DNA of 64,000 bases from Bifidobacterium breve (GCA_945881945.1 CAMCVO010000002.1:1-64000), one strand, 5' to 3'; counted from the first letter of the stretch, positions 25,912 through 37,217 are shown. A program made the numbers and translations. The notes: generated from the letters alone by a model not told the origin.

Positions 25912-27663
25912 ATGTTGCGTACCCATGATGCTGGTTCATTAAATGCTAAGTCAGTGGGTACCACTGTTGTTTTAGCTGGCTGGGTTGCACGTCGTAGGGA
26001 TCATGGTGGGGTGGCCTTTATTGATCTAAGAGATTCATCTGGCGCAGTGCAGGTTGTAATAAATGATGAAAAGATTGCTGGGGAATTACGTGCTGAATGG
26101 TGTGTGCTAATTACAGGTGTGGTAAAAACCCGCCCAACTGGAAATGAAAATAAAGATATTCCTACCGGTGAAATAGAGGTGGTTTGTGAGTCGTTAGAGG
26201 TTTTAAGTGAAGCAGCAGCTCTTCCATTTCCAGTAGATAGTGGAGATATTGGAAACATTTCCGAGGAAATTAGACTTAAGTATCGATATTTGGATTTAAG
26301 ACGCGAGGGTCCGGCCAAGAATCTGAGATTGCGCTCCAAAGTAACCTCTGCAATTCGTGAAGTAATGGCAGATCAGGATTTCCTAGAGATTGAAACACCA
26401 TACTTAACAAGATCTACACCAGAAGGTGCCAGAGATTTTCTTGTTCCGGTTAGGTTGCAACCAGGTTCTTGGTATGCCCTTCCACAATCACCCCAATTAT
26501 TCAAGCAGTTATTAATGGTTGCTGGAATGGAAAGGTATTACCAAATTGCCCGTTGTTTTCGTGATGAAGATTTCAGGGCAGATCGACAACCGGAGTTTAC
26601 TCAGTTAGACATTGAGATATCTTTTGCAGATCAATCTGATGTAATCGCGGTGGCAGAGAAAGTACTGACCACCGTTTTCAACAAAGTAGTTAACTACACG
26701 ATTCCAACGCCAATTCCACACATGACATATCGTGATGCCATGCGTGACTATGGCTCGGATAAACCTGATTTACGATTTGAAAGTAAGATAATTGATGTAA
26801 CAAGTTTTTTCAAAGAGACTTCATTCAGAGTATTTCAAGCCGAATATGTTGGTTGTGTAGTTATGCCAAAAGGAGCAGGTACTCCTAGACGTGAATTAGA
26901 TGCTTGGCAAGATTGGGCCAAAGCTCGTGGCGCCAAAGGGTTGGCTTATATATTAGTTGGTGAAGATGGAACTTTATCCGGACCAGTAGCTAAGAATTTG
27001 TCAGAGAAGGAAAGTGCTGGGATCACAAATGCTGTTGGGGCAAAAAATGGGGATGCAATTTTCTTTGCTGCAGGTGCCACCGTTTCATCTCAAAGCTTAT
27101 TAGGTGCGGTGCGATTAGAAATTGGTCAGCGATGTAATTTAATTGATGAAAAGGCTTGGAAGTTTGTTTGGATAGTTGATGCACCAATGTTTGAACCAGT
27201 TGATGCAGAAAATCCTGCAGCTGGCTGGACAGCAGTGCACCATCCATTCACTGGACCTAAACCAGAGTACGCAAATACTTTTGATACCAACCCACAAGAG
27301 GCTTTGGCTTATGCATACGACATCGTTCTGAACGGTAATGAGATTGGTGGTGGGTCAATTCGTATCCACCAGCGAGATGTTCAGCAGCGAGTATTTAAAA
27401 CAATTGGATTGTCAAAAAGTGAAGCTGAAAGTAAATTTGGATTTTTACTTGAAGCATTTAATTATGGCCCACCACCACATGGTGGTATTGCCCTGGGACT
27501 GGATAGATTATGTGCATTATTAGCTGGGGCTCAATCAATTCGAGAAGTTATTGCTTTTCCAAAAACGGCCAGTGGCGGTGATCCTCTAACAGGTGCACCA
27601 ACACCTATTACGCCAGCACAACGTAAAGAGTCAGGGGTCGATACTCCAGCAGTTGCCAAATAG
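25912..27663 (+). CDS. aspS: Aspartyl-tRNA synthetase, probably non-discriminating
   Basis: Charges tRNA-Asp and, by inference, tRNA-Asn. The 583 residues have the OB-fold anticodon domain (1-110), class II core with the bacterial GAD insertion (about 280-410), and motif 3 ([16 protein letters not shown]). RRRDHGG places His at residue 31 and RPTGNEN places Gly at 78, the His/Gly pair associated with non-discriminating bacterial AspRS (discriminating enzymes have Leu and Lys). If so, GatCAB must finish Asn-tRNA. It starts 6 bases after hisS. Confidence 0.95.
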   Translation: MLRTHDAGSLNAKSVGTTVVLAGWVARRRDHGGVAFIDLRDSSGAVQVVINDEKIAGELRAEWCVLITGVVKTRPTGNENKDIPTGEIEVVCESLEVLSEAAALPFPVDSGDIGNISEEIRLKYRYLDLRREGPAKNLRLRSKVTSAIREVMADQDFLEIETPYLTRSTPEGARDFLVPVRLQPGSWYALPQSPQLFKQLLMVAGMERYYQIARCFRDEDFRADRQPEFTQLDIEISFADQSDVIAVAEKVLTTVFNKVVNYTIPTPIPHMTYRDAMRDYGSDKPDLRFESKIIDVTSFFKETSFRVFQAEYVGCVVMPKGAGTPRRELDAWQDWAKARGAKGLAYILVGEDGTLSGPVAKNLSEKESAGITNAVGAKNGDAIFFAAGATVSSQSLLGAVRLEIGQRCNLIDEKAWKFVWIVDAPMFEPVDAENPAAGWTAVHHPFTGPKPEYANTFDTNPQEALAYAYDIVLNGNEIGGGSIRIHQRDVQQRVFKTIGLSKSEAESKFGFLLEAFNYGPPPHGGIALGLDRLCALLAGAQSIREVIAFPKTASGGDPLTGAPTPITPAQRKESGVDTPAVAK

Positions 27664-27679
27664 TTCCCACCTTTTCAGG

Positions 27680-27685
27680 TATTCT
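27680..27685 (+). promoter_or_regulatory. Leaderless -10 box for the DUF948-alaS operon
   Basis: TATTCT ends 7 bases before the ATG at 27693, without a ribosome site. This is one of the clearer examples in the window. Confidence 0.5.
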
Positions 27686-27692
27686 TCCCAAC

Positions 27693-28004
27693 ATGGGTCC
27701 AGGTGGAATTGCAACGATTATTGCCGCGTCCAGCCTTGCTGTAATTGCGGTTGCAATTGCCTACACCGTTATTCGAGCATCCAGGCTGATTGATGAAATA
27801 ACTAAAACAGTTGCCATGATTAACAGTCCTTTAAAGAGTTTAATTAATGCAGGAAAATCAATTGAGAATTTAACAAAGAAGGTATCGACGGCAACTGAAT
27901 CATTCCTAGATGAGAACCCGATAGCCATGAAAGCCGCAGCTGCGGTCTTTGGAGCGGTTAAGCAAAAGAAAAAGGGTAAGAAAAAAAGCAAAGCGAAGGC
28001 GTAG
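27693..28004 (+). CDS. DUF948-family membrane protein
   Basis: A 103-residue protein with one N-terminal membrane helix (about 7-28), an amphipathic helical middle ([20 protein letters not shown]) and a very basic tail ([14 protein letters not shown]). This is the usual DUF948 form found between aspS and alaS in actinobacteria. Function is unknown. It is separated from alaS by 2 bases. Confidence 0.8.
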   Translation: MGPGGIATIIAASSLAVIAVAIAYTVIRASRLIDEITKTVAMINSPLKSLINAGKSIENLTKKVSTATESFLDENPIAMKAAAAVFGAVKQKKKGKKKSKAKA

Positions 28005-28006
28005 TC

Positions 28007-30688
28007 ATGAATTCTGCTGATATTCGCTCTAGATGGTTAAAGTACTTTGAATCGAATAATTCTTTAAACTTACCCCATACGGTTGTTCCGTCAGCATCAT
28101 TGATTGCAGATGATCCAAATTTACTACTGGTAAATGCTGGCATGGTCCCTTTCAAGCCGTACTTTCTGGGAGAGATAAAACCTCCATACAAACGTGCAAC
28201 TTCAGTACAAAAATGTGTTCGTACTTTAGATATTGATGAGGTTGGCAAAACAACTAGGCACGCATCATTTTTTCAGATGTGTGGAAATTTTTCCTTTGGA
28301 GATTACTTTAAAGAGGGAGCCATAGCACTTTCCTGGGAGTTGTTAACTAAATCAACTTCAGATGGTGGCTATGGATTTAGCGAAGATAAACTCTGGGTAA
28401 CTGTTTATAAAGATGATGACGAGGCTGCACAAATTTGGGAGAAACAAATTGGAGTCCCGAAAAATCGAATCCAGCGAAGAGATATGGCAGATAATTTCTG
28501 GTCGATGGGTGTTCCTGGTCCATGTGGACCTTGCTCTGAAATCTATTTTGATCGCGGCAGTGCGTATGGGAAAGAGGGCGGTCCGATCGCCGATGAAGAT
28601 AGATACCTTGAGATTTGGAACCTTGTTTTTATGCAAAATGTTCGCGGTGAAGGAGGGGATAAGAACACCTTCCCAATTGTGGGTGAGTTACCGGCGAAGA
28701 ATATTGATACAGGGTTAGGGTTGGAAAGAACTGCAGCTTTGCTGCAAGGTGTTGAAAATATTTATGAAATTGATACCACAAAAATTATTCTTGATAAGGC
28801 CTCTGAATTAACTAAGGTCAATTATGGCAAAGAGGTTAAAGATGATATTTCGTTGAGAGTAGTTGCTGACCATAGTAGAACAGCAATGATGCTAATCGGT
28901 GATGGGATAACGCCAGGTAATGAGGGCCGTGGTTATGTTTTAAGAAGAATGATGCGTAGAACAATTAGAAATATGAGATTACTTGGTTCGCAAGATTTGG
29001 TGATTTCTGAGTTAATAAAGAGCTCAATACAGGCTATGGGACCTCAATATCCAGAACTAATAAAGGATTCAGAGCGCATTTTATCTATCGCCCAAGCCGA
29101 AGAAGATTCATTTATTCAAACATTAAAAAGTGGAACAAGTATTTTTGATATCGCTGCTGAGGACTTAAAGAAGTCAAAACAAAAGGCAGTCTCTGGGGAT
29201 ACAGCATTTAAATTACATGACACCTATGGGTTCCCATTTGACCTCACCTTAGAGATGGCCCGCGAACAAGGTTTAGAGGTTGATGAGACAGGTTTTAGAA
29301 AATTGATGAAGGAACAGAAAGATCGAGCAAAAGCTGATGCAAAGCTTAAGAAAAGTGGTCATACCGATTTAACTGAATATAGGTCAATAATCGATGCAGC
29401 AGGTCCTACTAAATTTATTGGTTATGAAAAAAACTCCGCCGAGGCAAAATTGACTGGATTACTAATCGCCGGTAAGAAATCTGGTGAAGCAAATATAGGT
29501 TCTGAAATCGAAGTAACTCTAGATCGAACACCATTTTATGCTGAAGGTGGTGGCCAATTAGCTGATGCTGGAAAAATAAAGTTATCAAATGGAGCTGTTA
29601 TTCAAATTGATGATGTTCAGTCACCACTGCCAGGATTAATTGTTCACAGGGGAACGGTAATAAGTGGTCAGGTAAAGCAAGGTGATCAAGTACTAGCCGA
29701 GATTGATCTAGGGCGAAGAATGGCGATCTCTAGAGCGCATACAGCAACTCATATGGTTCACAAAGCATTTCGGGAGGCTTTGGGAGAAACAGCCACACAA
29801 GCAGGCTCTGAGAATGCACCTGGAAGATTTCGATTTGATTTTCCTTCAACAAGTTCAGTGCCCGATTCCGTATTAGCTGATGTTGAAAGTCGAGTGAATG
29901 AATTATTGATCGCAGATCTATCGGTAGAAGCCCAGGTTATGACTCAAGATGCTGCTAAAGCGATGGGTGCGATGGCGCTATTTGGTGAAAAATATGGCGA
30001 CCAGGTCCGCGTGGTGAGCATCGGCGATTGGGCCAAAGAATTGTGCGGCGGAACTCATGTAACAAGATCTGGCCAATTGGGATTGGTTAAATTGCTATCT
30101 GAATCTTCAATTGGTGCAGGCGTTAGAAGAATTGAAGCTTTGGTAGGGCACGATGCTTACCAGTTCTTAGCTAGAGAGCATGTCCTACTTAATTCTCTAA
30201 CAGAAATTATTAAAGGAGTAAGAGCGGAGGAGTTACCGCAGCGAATCTCCGAGCTGGTTGAAAAAATGAAGATTATGGAGAAGGAGTTGGCGGTTGTTAG
30301 AAGTGCTAAGGCGATGGCTTCAGCTGCTGAACTTGTTAAGAAAGTAAAGCAGATTGGTCAAGTTAACTTATTAACCGCTCAATTGGAAAATGAAGTATCA
30401 GTGGATGACATGAGGTCTATTGCTATTGACCTGAAAGGTAAGTTGAGGAGCGGGGTGGTTGTACTTGCAACAATCAACAATTCAAAACCCATGTTGGTAG
30501 CTGCAGTATCTCCAGAGGCAATAAAACTTGGTGTTAAAGCAGGAGAGTTAATAAAGGTTGGTTCAACCGTACTCGGCGGAGGCGGAGGCGGAAAAGATGA
30601 CTTTGCCCAGGGCGGCGGAACTGAGCCGAAACTGATTGATCAAGCACTTACAGAAATTACGAAAGTAACAACCGGAAAGATTAGTTAA
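28007..30688 (+). CDS. alaS: Alanyl-tRNA synthetase
   Basis: Charges tRNA-Ala and edits Ser/Gly mischarging. The 893 residues include the class II core, editing-domain zinc ligands in [12 protein letters not shown] and [12 protein letters not shown], and the C-terminal oligomerisation domain with [15 protein letters not shown]. Full length. It is followed 8 bases later by ruvX, a common actinobacterial order. Confidence 0.97.
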   Translation: MNSADIRSRWLKYFESNNSLNLPHTVVPSASLIADDPNLLLVNAGMVPFKPYFLGEIKPPYKRATSVQKCVRTLDIDEVGKTTRHASFFQMCGNFSFGDYFKEGAIALSWELLTKSTSDGGYGFSEDKLWVTVYKDDDEAAQIWEKQIGVPKNRIQRRDMADNFWSMGVPGPCGPCSEIYFDRGSAYGKEGGPIADEDRYLEIWNLVFMQNVRGEGGDKNTFPIVGELPAKNIDTGLGLERTAALLQGVENIYEIDTTKIILDKASELTKVNYGKEVKDDISLRVVADHSRTAMMLIGDGITPGNEGRGYVLRRMMRRTIRNMRLLGSQDLVISELIKSSIQAMGPQYPELIKDSERILSIAQAEEDSFIQTLKSGTSIFDIAAEDLKKSKQKAVSGDTAFKLHDTYGFPFDLTLEMAREQGLEVDETGFRKLMKEQKDRAKADAKLKKSGHTDLTEYRSIIDAAGPTKFIGYEKNSAEAKLTGLLIAGKKSGEANIGSEIEVTLDRTPFYAEGGGQLADAGKIKLSNGAVIQIDDVQSPLPGLIVHRGTVISGQVKQGDQVLAEIDLGRRMAISRAHTATHMVHKAFREALGETATQAGSENAPGRFRFDFPSTSSVPDSVLADVESRVNELLIADLSVEAQVMTQDAAKAMGAMALFGEKYGDQVRVVSIGDWAKELCGGTHVTRSGQLGLVKLLSESSIGAGVRRIEALVGHDAYQFLAREHVLLNSLTEIIKGVRAEELPQRISELVEKMKIMEKELAVVRSAKAMASAAELVKKVKQIGQVNLLTAQLENEVSVDDMRSIAIDLKGKLRSGVVVLATINNSKPMLVAAVSPEAIKLGVKAGELIKVGSTVLGGGGGGKDDFAQGGGTEPKLIDQALTEITKVTTGKIS

Positions 30689-30696
30689 ATAGCTGG

Positions 30697-31155
30697 ATGG
30701 AAATGAAAACACCAATCGCCCAGGGCCGTCGAATTGGTTTTGATTATGGAGAGAAGCGGATAGGAGTTGCTACCTCTGATTCTGAATCAATTCTTGTTTC
30801 ACCTCATGCCACAATTAACAATGACGCTGATTTGTATTTAAAAATCGGTGAGATTTTAAATGATGTACAACCTATATATATCGTGATTGGAAATCCAAAA
30901 CACTTGTCTGGTGCAGACAGCTCAAAATCCCATGAAGCTGCCAGTTTTGCAGCGCTAGTTAGGTGTCTATATGAAGGTCCTATCTATTTGGTTGATGAAA
31001 GACTTAGCACTCAAGTTTCTTATGCTCAGATGCGAGAAGCTGGTAAAAGTGCGCGAGATAGTAAAAGCGTTATTGATCAGATCGCTGCGGTGAATATTCT
31101 TGAAACTGCGTTGTTAAATGAAAAATCCAATACTTCGATCGGAAACCGTTTTTGA
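30697..31155 (+). CDS. ruvX: RuvX/YqgF putative Holliday junction resolvase or pre-16S nuclease
   Basis: A 152-residue RNase H-like protein. RIGFDYGEKRIGVATSD carries the first acidic residue, VIGNPKHLSGADS the second segment and VDERLSTQVSYAQM the last. Members process the 16S rRNA 5' end or act on junctions. It has two possible ATG starts six bases apart. Its TGA overlaps the TTG start of mltG. Confidence 0.92.
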   Translation: MEMKTPIAQGRRIGFDYGEKRIGVATSDSESILVSPHATINNDADLYLKIGEILNDVQPIYIVIGNPKHLSGADSSKSHEAASFAALVRCLYEGPIYLVDERLSTQVSYAQMREAGKSARDSKSVIDQIAAVNILETALLNEKSNTSIGNRF

Positions 31156-32147
31156 GAAAAATAATTCCTCCACTGGCGGTAGCTATAATTTTCACCTTAT
31201 TCGCAATCTCAACCCATAACGCATTCTTACTAAATGACTACCGAAATATTAGCTCTGCAGAAAAAGTTGAGATATTGATTGAACCTGGGGATACAGGGGT
31301 GAAGATCGCTCAAAAACTTAAAGAGTCTGGAGTGATTAAAGCAGAGAAGGTATTTATCAAAATTGCTATCAATGATAAGCGGGCAAATGGTATTTCACCT
31401 GGTTTACACGAGTTGGATTTAGGTATATCTGCGCAATCTGCATTGGAACAATTACTTGATCCAAAACGTAACCGCGGATTATTTGGTTTTGTTGAAGGAC
31501 TTAGAGAAAATGAAATATTTGATTTGTTGGCTAAGTCCAAATTAGTCACTGGCAAGTACTCGACAAATGCCAAGATCGATCCACTTTATAAGGCAAAAGA
31601 TGTAGAAGGCTTTCTCTTTCCAGCTCAGTATTCGATAGTTCCTGGTACAACTTTTGATCAAGCAGTTGACCAAATGATTCAGCGATTTTATATATCAGCC
31701 AAGAAGAGCGGTATAGAGAATGGCTATCGAGGCTATTCACCTTTCGAATTATTGATAATTGCCTCGATGATTCAGTCCGAGGGGGATATTGTGGATTTTC
31801 CTAAGATAGCGCGGGTGATTTATAACCGCCTTGAAATAGGCATGCCTTTGCAGATCAATGCAACCATTGATTACGCAACCAATACTCGTGGAAAAATAAG
31901 GCTCCCGTACAAGAGGTTGGATACGAATTCTAAATACAACACCTACAAGTATCGAGGGCTACCGCCAGGACCAATTAGCAATCCAGGTGAACAAGCAATG
32001 TCAGCAGCTGTTAATCCAGCAAACGGGGATTGGTTGTATTACGTTACAGTCAAACCAGGAGATACCAGATTTACCAGATCTTTCGACGAATTTAATGTTT
32101 GGGCAAATGAATTTAGAAAAAATGAAGATGCGGGGTTGTTTGGTTGA
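31152..32147 (+). CDS. mltG: Endolytic murein transglycosylase MltG
   Basis: Cuts nascent glycan strands outside the membrane. The 331 residues start with TTG and one membrane anchor (about 4-22), then a LysM-like region (EPGDTGVKIAQKLKESG) and the YceG catalytic domain (about 140-315). The catalytic segment reads IIASMIQSEGD, the actinobacterial variant of the E-x-E site, followed by VIYNRLEIGMPLQINATIDY. It overlaps ruvX and aroE by 4 bases each. Confidence 0.93.
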   Translation: MRKIIPPLAVAIIFTLFAISTHNAFLLNDYRNISSAEKVEILIEPGDTGVKIAQKLKESGVIKAEKVFIKIAINDKRANGISPGLHELDLGISAQSALEQLLDPKRNRGLFGFVEGLRENEIFDLLAKSKLVTGKYSTNAKIDPLYKAKDVEGFLFPAQYSIVPGTTFDQAVDQMIQRFYISAKKSGIENGYRGYSPFELLIIASMIQSEGDIVDFPKIARVIYNRLEIGMPLQINATIDYATNTRGKIRLPYKRLDTNSKYNTYKYRGLPPGPISNPGEQAMSAAVNPANGDWLYYVTVKPGDTRFTRSFDEFNVWANEFRKNEDAGLFG

Positions 32148-32941
32148 TTAAATTAGCAGTCGCTGGCTCGCCGATAGCGCATTCTCTTTCGCCACTTCTA
32201 CACTCCACGGCATACCAAATGCTTGGCGTGGAAGCGGAATTTCTAGCTCACGAAGTTAGTGACCAGGATTTTGGAAACTTCTATTTTGAATCAAAAAATT
32301 CTCAGTATCGAGGCTTGGCACTGACCATGCCATTGAAGGAGATTTGTATTGGATTCATAGACAGGGTAGATCCAATCGCCAAACAAATCTCATCAGTCAA
32401 TACTGTGATTTTCGAATCAACGGGAAGCATTGGAATTTCTACTGATTTGTTGGCATTTAAGAACTTGCTGCAACCATATTTTGGCAAGAAGATTGCAATC
32501 TTAGGGGCGGGCGGCACGGCCAGGGCCGCACTTGGCGCCCTTAAAGGTACAAACACCGATGTAACGGTGGTGACCAGATCGAAGGTCAGACATGATCAAC
32601 TTCATGCAGCTCTGGCAGACTTAGACATTAATTTTCTGGATTGGCACAACTTTGACGAGATACAAGATCGTGATTTGATCATATCTACAACACCGGCAGG
32701 TGCCACAGATGGTCTATCAATTATCTCAACTAAGGCGGATTTTTTTGAAGTTGTTTATCACCCATGGCCAACTGAACTAGCCAAACGTTATCAAAACCTC
32801 GGAAAACATGTAATCGGTGGGCTAGCTTTACTGGTTGAGCAAGCTTTATTTCAGATCAATTATTTCTCCCAAAAAGAGTTTGATTTTGATTCCATGAGGC
32901 GAGAGTTGCTTAAGGTTGCGTCGGAGGCGGTTAGAAAGTAA
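32144..32941 (+). CDS. aroE: Shikimate dehydrogenase
   Basis: Reduces 3-dehydroshikimate with NADPH. The 265 residues begin KLAVAGSPIAHSLSPLLHS, the shikimate-binding segment, with catalytic Lys in LTMPLKE. The Rossmann loop is ILGAGGTARAAL, and the C-terminal GLALLVEQALFQ is conserved. TTG start inside the mltG stop. It opens the shikimate block that continues with aroCKBQ. Confidence 0.94.
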   Translation: MIKLAVAGSPIAHSLSPLLHSTAYQMLGVEAEFLAHEVSDQDFGNFYFESKNSQYRGLALTMPLKEICIGFIDRVDPIAKQISSVNTVIFESTGSIGISTDLLAFKNLLQPYFGKKIAILGAGGTARAALGALKGTNTDVTVVTRSKVRHDQLHAALADLDINFLDWHNFDEIQDRDLIISTTPAGATDGLSIISTKADFFEVVYHPWPTELAKRYQNLGKHVIGGLALLVEQALFQINYFSQKEFDFDSMRRELLKVASEAVRK

Positions 32942-32986
32942 TCCACAGGAGTGCATCTAGTTCACAAATTTAAGTAATCTAAATGA

Positions 32987-33370
32987 GTGCTGCTAGAGAT
33001 ATTGGCGTTTATTTGGTTCACCAAAATAGCAATCTATGATGTTCAAGCTCACCTGATTAGAAATATCGACTTGGTAATCGTAGGCATACTTCTAATGCCT
33101 CTTCACTTTATGAATTGGAAAATAGGGTGTTTTGGACTTGGCATATATCTCTTAATAAATCTAGTTAGTGGTTCAAAAATAGGTTATGGAGATATAAAAC
33201 TTTCATTTATTTGTTCAATTACCTTGGCCACAATTGATGAACTCTCAATTGCATTAACATCAACATGGATCCTTGCGGGTTTATTTGCATTGACTCAACC
33301 CCAAAGGAGTATTCCTTTTGCGCCATTCATGATAATTGGCACTTATTTCACAAAGATTCCACTGTTGTAA
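32987..33370 (+). CDS. Minimal A24-family prepilin peptidase-like membrane protein
   Basis: A 127-residue, four- or five-helix membrane protein beginning at GTG. The two catalytic aspartates of type IV prepilin peptidases are present: Asp18 in IYDVQAHLIRN and Asp69 in IGYGDIKLS. The methyltransferase domain and cysteines of PilD are absent, as in archaeal or Tad-type enzymes, and the protein is shorter than these. It would process pilin leaders at the inner membrane, but no pilin gene lies in the window. Placement between aroE and aroC is common in actinobacteria. Confidence 0.78.
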   Translation: MLLEILAFIWFTKIAIYDVQAHLIRNIDLVIVGILLMPLHFMNWKIGCFGLGIYLLINLVSGSKIGYGDIKLSFICSITLATIDELSIALTSTWILAGLFALTQPQRSIPFAPFMIIGTYFTKIPLL

Positions 33371-33439
33371 GGGTTAATTGAGCGCAGGATAAGTGCCAGA
33401 TCTGAGAGAATACTCCCATCAAACTTGAGTGGAGATAAT

Positions 33440-34624
33440 GTGTTGCGTTGGTTAACAGCAGGTGAATCCCATGGCCCTGCCTTATCTGCAATTGTGGAAG
33501 GTATTCCAGCTCATGTGGAAATCACCAGCAAAGATATTGATGCCGATTTATCACGCAGAAGATTAGGTTTTGGCAGAGGAGCTCGACAGAATTTTGAAGC
33601 TGACAAAATTACAATTACAGGTGGAATAAGACTTGGTAAAACTCAGGGCGGTCCCATAGCAATTCAAATAGCAAACTCAGAGTGGCCAAAATGGGAAAAG
33701 ATTATGAGTTCTGATCCAGTTGATGACAAGGAGATTAAAGATTTAGCTAGAAATGCACCTCTTACTAGACCTAGACCCGGACATGCTGACTTAGTAGGAA
33801 TGCAGAAATTCAATTTTAACGATGCTCGTCCAATACTTGAAAGGGCAAGTGCCAGGGAGACTGCGGCACGAGTTGCTTTAGGTGCAGTTGCACGTGCTTT
33901 TCTTAAACAAAGTGTCGGAATTGAAATATTGAGTCATGTCGTATCAATAGGAAAAGTTCATCTGCCAGAGGATTATCTATTGCCAAAAAGTATAGATCGT
34001 CAAAAAATCGACGCTGATCCCGTTCGTTGCATGGATAAAAAAACTAGTGATCAGATAGTTGCAGAGATTGAGTTAGCTCATAAAGAGGGCGACACGTTAG
34101 GTGGTGTAGTTGAGGTTCTAGCTTACAACCTACCTCCTGGACTTGGATCACACACTCATTGGGATAAAAGATTAGATGCCCGGCTAGCTGGTGCAATGAT
34201 GGGAATTCAGGCAATTAAAGGTGTGGAGTTAGGTGATGGTTTTGCTTCTGCAACTAGACGTGGGTCTATTGCGCATGATGAAATTGAAAAGAATGATAAA
34301 GGCGCAATTGTTCGTAGGACTGATCGAGCTGGTGGTACTGAGGGCGGTATGAGTAACGGAGAAATCTTGAGAGTTAAAGTCGCCATGAAGCCAATTTCAA
34401 CCGTACCTAAAGCCTTAGACACAATTGACACTAAAACTGGCGAAGCTGCAAAAGCTATTAATCAAAGATCCGATGTGTGCGCAGTACCTGCTGCCGGCAT
34501 AGTTGCAGAGGCTATGGCAGCACTAGTTCTTGCTGACGCAGTTTTGGAAAAATTCGGCGGAGATAGCGTTCAGGAAACCAAGCGCAATTTTGAAAACTAT
34601 ATTGCAACCCTAGAGATCAAGTAA
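33440..34624 (+). CDS. aroC: Chorismate synthase
   Basis: Makes chorismate from EPSP with reduced FMN. The start is GTG 33440 with GGAG at 33431-33434 and the family-typical [14 protein letters not shown]; an in-frame TTG at 33425 would add five residues. The 394 residues include [21 protein letters not shown] and [12 protein letters not shown]. It overlaps aroK by one base (TAATG). Confidence 0.96.
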   Translation: MLRWLTAGESHGPALSAIVEGIPAHVEITSKDIDADLSRRRLGFGRGARQNFEADKITITGGIRLGKTQGGPIAIQIANSEWPKWEKIMSSDPVDDKEIKDLARNAPLTRPRPGHADLVGMQKFNFNDARPILERASARETAARVALGAVARAFLKQSVGIEILSHVVSIGKVHLPEDYLLPKSIDRQKIDADPVRCMDKKTSDQIVAEIELAHKEGDTLGGVVEVLAYNLPPGLGSHTHWDKRLDARLAGAMMGIQAIKGVELGDGFASATRRGSIAHDEIEKNDKGAIVRRTDRAGGTEGGMSNGEILRVKVAMKPISTVPKALDTIDTKTGEAAKAINQRSDVCAVPAAGIVAEAMAALVLADAVLEKFGGDSVQETKRNFENYIATLEIK

Positions 34625-35139
34625 TGATTAAGAAGGTTGTTCTCATTGGCCCACCTGGGGCTGGAAAATCTACTATTGGCAAAGCACTAGCGAAAGAGAT
34701 TGCTACCGAATTCATTGACAGTGACAGTGAGATTGAACGTATAACTGGGAAAAAAATATCTGATATTTTTGTTGAAGAAGGTGAGGCAGTTTTTCGAAAG
34801 ACTGAAGTAGAGGTAGTAACTGCGCTACTAGATGGGTTTGAAGGGGTCATCGCACTCGGAGGTGGGGCACCAATCAATACTCAGATTCAAGAGGCACTAA
34901 CTGGGGTTGACTTTCCAGTCATCTTTATAGATGTATCAATTTCTCAAGCGGCGAATCGAATCGGATTCAACAAAGATAGACCTTTGTTGTTGATTAACCC
35001 AAGGCAGCAGTGGATGAATTTAATGAGTGAGCGGCGTCCAATTTATGAAAAGGTGGCGTCGCAAACTGTTAATTCAGATAGCCAGAAACCGCATGAGGTA
35101 GCTAAGTTGATTAGTGAGAAATTGAAGGCAAAGTTGTGA
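34624..35139 (+). CDS. aroK: Shikimate kinase
   Basis: Phosphorylates shikimate. The 171 residues show the P-loop GPPGAGKST, the shikimate-site DSDSEIER with FVEEGEAVFRKTE, GGGAP and the lid RDRPL-type NKDRPLLL. It is coupled to aroC and overlaps aroB by 4 bases. Confidence 0.95.
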   Translation: MIKKVVLIGPPGAGKSTIGKALAKEIATEFIDSDSEIERITGKKISDIFVEEGEAVFRKTEVEVVTALLDGFEGVIALGGGAPINTQIQEALTGVDFPVIFIDVSISQAANRIGFNKDRPLLLINPRQQWMNLMSERRPIYEKVASQTVNSDSQKPHEVAKLISEKLKAKL

Positions 35140-36161
35140 AAATTGTTAAGGTGAACGCTGAACGCGAATACCAGGTACAAATTGGAATTAATGCAGTTGA
35201 AAAAATCAATGAGATTTCAGATTCGCACAATAAGGTTTTGCTGGTAGCTCCAAATTCTTTAATCTCAAAGTTCAAGATCAAACCAAGAGCAAACCTGAAA
35301 GTATTTGGCACAGCAGATGGTGAGAATCAAAAGGGTTTAGCTACGTTAGATCGTGTTTGGAAAAAATGCGCGAGTGAAGGCATTAAGCGTTCCGATGCAA
35401 TTATTGGACTGGGCGGAGGGGCAACAACTGATTTAGCTGGATTTGCATCTGCCACCTGGATGAGGGGTATTGATTGGTATGCAATGCCAACCTCATTAGC
35501 AGGAATGGTTGATGCTTCAGTAGGAGGTAAAACTGGCATCAACGCAAGTTCTGGGAAAAATTTGATTGGAGCGTTCCATTCACCTAAGCAGGTCTTTGTA
35601 GATTTAAAATTTTTGGATCGATTACCTGCGCGAGATCTTTCAGCTGGGATGGCAGAGGTTATTAAATGTGGTTTTATCTCTGATTATAAGATTTTGAATT
35701 TAGTGCAAGATGATCAAATTGATTATGAATCTGTTATATATAGAAGTATCAAGGTAAAAGCTGAAGTTGTATCCCGAGATTTTAAGGAAAGTAAGTTGCG
35801 TGAAATTTTGAATTATGGTCATACATTGGGTCATGCAATCGAAAAAGAAAGCGGATATAAATTAAGACATGGCGAAGCAGTCAGCATAGGAATGGTGTTT
35901 GCCGCTGAGTTAAGTTCAGAACTTGCAGGTTTAAACAAAGACGTAGTGGATTTACATCGTGAATTGTTGCGTAATTTCAGCCTACCAATTAATTATGCCG
36001 AGAAAAAATGGCCAAGGCTTTTGACTCATTTAACTCAGGATAAGAAAGTTAAAGGTTCTCGTCTTAGATTCATAGGAATTCGCAAAATTGGAAAACCTAT
36101 TTGGTTTGAAGATGTTTCTACCAGCCAGCTCGCTAAGGTTTATGAGAGAATAGCCAAGTGA
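35136..36161 (+). CDS. aroB: 3-dehydroquinate synthase
   Basis: Cyclises DAHP to dehydroquinate with NAD and a metal. The 341 residues include GLGGGATTDLAGFASATW, the lysine-rich VDASVGGKTGIN and the metal ligand segment LNYGHTLGHAIEKESGY followed by RHGEAVSIGM. GTG start overlapping aroK; its own stop overlaps aroQ. Confidence 0.96.
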   Translation: MKIVKVNAEREYQVQIGINAVEKINEISDSHNKVLLVAPNSLISKFKIKPRANLKVFGTADGENQKGLATLDRVWKKCASEGIKRSDAIIGLGGGATTDLAGFASATWMRGIDWYAMPTSLAGMVDASVGGKTGINASSGKNLIGAFHSPKQVFVDLKFLDRLPARDLSAGMAEVIKCGFISDYKILNLVQDDQIDYESVIYRSIKVKAEVVSRDFKESKLREILNYGHTLGHAIEKESGYKLRHGEAVSIGMVFAAELSSELAGLNKDVVDLHRELLRNFSLPINYAEKKWPRLLTHLTQDKKVKGSRLRFIGIRKIGKPIWFEDVSTSQLAKVYERIAK

Positions 36162-36589
36162 AGATACTTATTCTTAATGGTCCAAATCTATCCAGATTAG
36201 ACTTACGTGAACAGAAATATTATGGAGAGATGGATTATGCACAACTTCAATCTGCTATCAAGCAGAAAGCTCAAGAAATGAAAATTGATGTTGAAATAAA
36301 ACAAAGTGATAGTGAAAGTGAACTTATCTCATGGTTGCATGATGCAGCTGATAAGAATCTACCCGTAATTTTCAATCCAGCAGCTTTTACGCATTATTCC
36401 TATGCAATAAGAGATGCGGTATCAATGTTGACAGCCCCGGCGATCGAAGTACATCTTTCTAATCCGTTAAGCCGAGAAGAGTTCCGACATACTTCAGTTA
36501 TCAGTGGGGTGGTTCAAGGAACCATTGCAGGTTTCGGAGTGGATAGTTACCACTTGGCTTTAATCGCTATGCAAAAAATCATTGACTGA
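36158..36589 (+). CDS. aroQ: 3-dehydroquinate dehydratase, type II
   Basis: Dehydrates dehydroquinate. The 143 residues show LNGPNLSRLDLREQKYYG (catalytic loop with Tyr and Arg), NPAAFTHYSYAIRDA, EVHLSNPLSREEFRH and SGVVQGTIAGFG. SRLD replaces the more usual NLLG in the first loop. GTG start. The EPSP synthase gene (aroA) is not in the window. Confidence 0.95.
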   Translation: MKILILNGPNLSRLDLREQKYYGEMDYAQLQSAIKQKAQEMKIDVEIKQSDSESELISWLHDAADKNLPVIFNPAAFTHYSYAIRDAVSMLTAPAIEVHLSNPLSREEFRHTSVISGVVQGTIAGFGVDSYHLALIAMQKIID

Positions 36590-36654
36590 CAGGGTAGACT
36601 GAGCACATCTCTTAAAGGAATATTCGGAAAGTTTGATAATCAGATAGGGCAAAC

Positions 36655-37215
36655 ATGGCTACGACTAATGACTTGAAAAATGGCATGACTTTGAATTTAG
36701 ATGGGCAATTGTGGAACGTGATTGAGTTCCAGCATGTTAAGCCTGGAAAAGGCGGTGCATTTGTGCGAACAAAAATGCGTTCAGTTTTGTCTGGAAAAGT
36801 TGTTGAGAAAACTTTTAATGCTGGGGTAAAAGTTGAGGTGGCTTCAGTTGAGAAAAGAAATATGCAGTACCTCTATCGAGATGGTGAAGATTTTATGTTT
36901 ATGGACTCCACTAATTACGACCAGATCTCGGTAAGTAAGCAAACAGTTGGAGAGGCTGTTGACTATTTATTAGAGAATGCAGGTGTGGTCGTTGCCATGC
37001 ATGAGGGTAATCCGCTATTCATCGAAATGCCTGCCTCGGTTGAGTTGGTAATTACCTACACTGAACCTGGTTTGCAAGGCGATCGTTCATCTGGCGGCAC
37101 AAAACCAGCAACAGTAGAAACTGGAATTACAATCCAAGTTCCTCTCTTCATAAAGCAGGATGAGAAAGTATTAGTTGATACTCGAACTGGTGCATACCTA
37201 GGTCGAGCTAACTAA
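36655..37215 (+). CDS. efp: Elongation factor P
   Basis: Relieves ribosome stalling at polyproline. The 186 residues cover three beta-barrel domains; the tip loop is [14 protein letters not shown] with the lysine that is modified in some bacteria. A TAGACT box at 36595-36600 may give a roughly 50-base leader of its own, but no good -35 is seen. nusB follows after 2 bases. Confidence 0.97.
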   Translation: MATTNDLKNGMTLNLDGQLWNVIEFQHVKPGKGGAFVRTKMRSVLSGKVVEKTFNAGVKVEVASVEKRNMQYLYRDGEDFMFMDSTNYDQISVSKQTVGEAVDYLLENAGVVVAMHEGNPLFIEMPASVELVITYTEPGLQGDRSSGGTKPATVETGITIQVPLFIKQDEKVLVDTRTGAYLGRAN

Positions 37216-37217
37216 AG

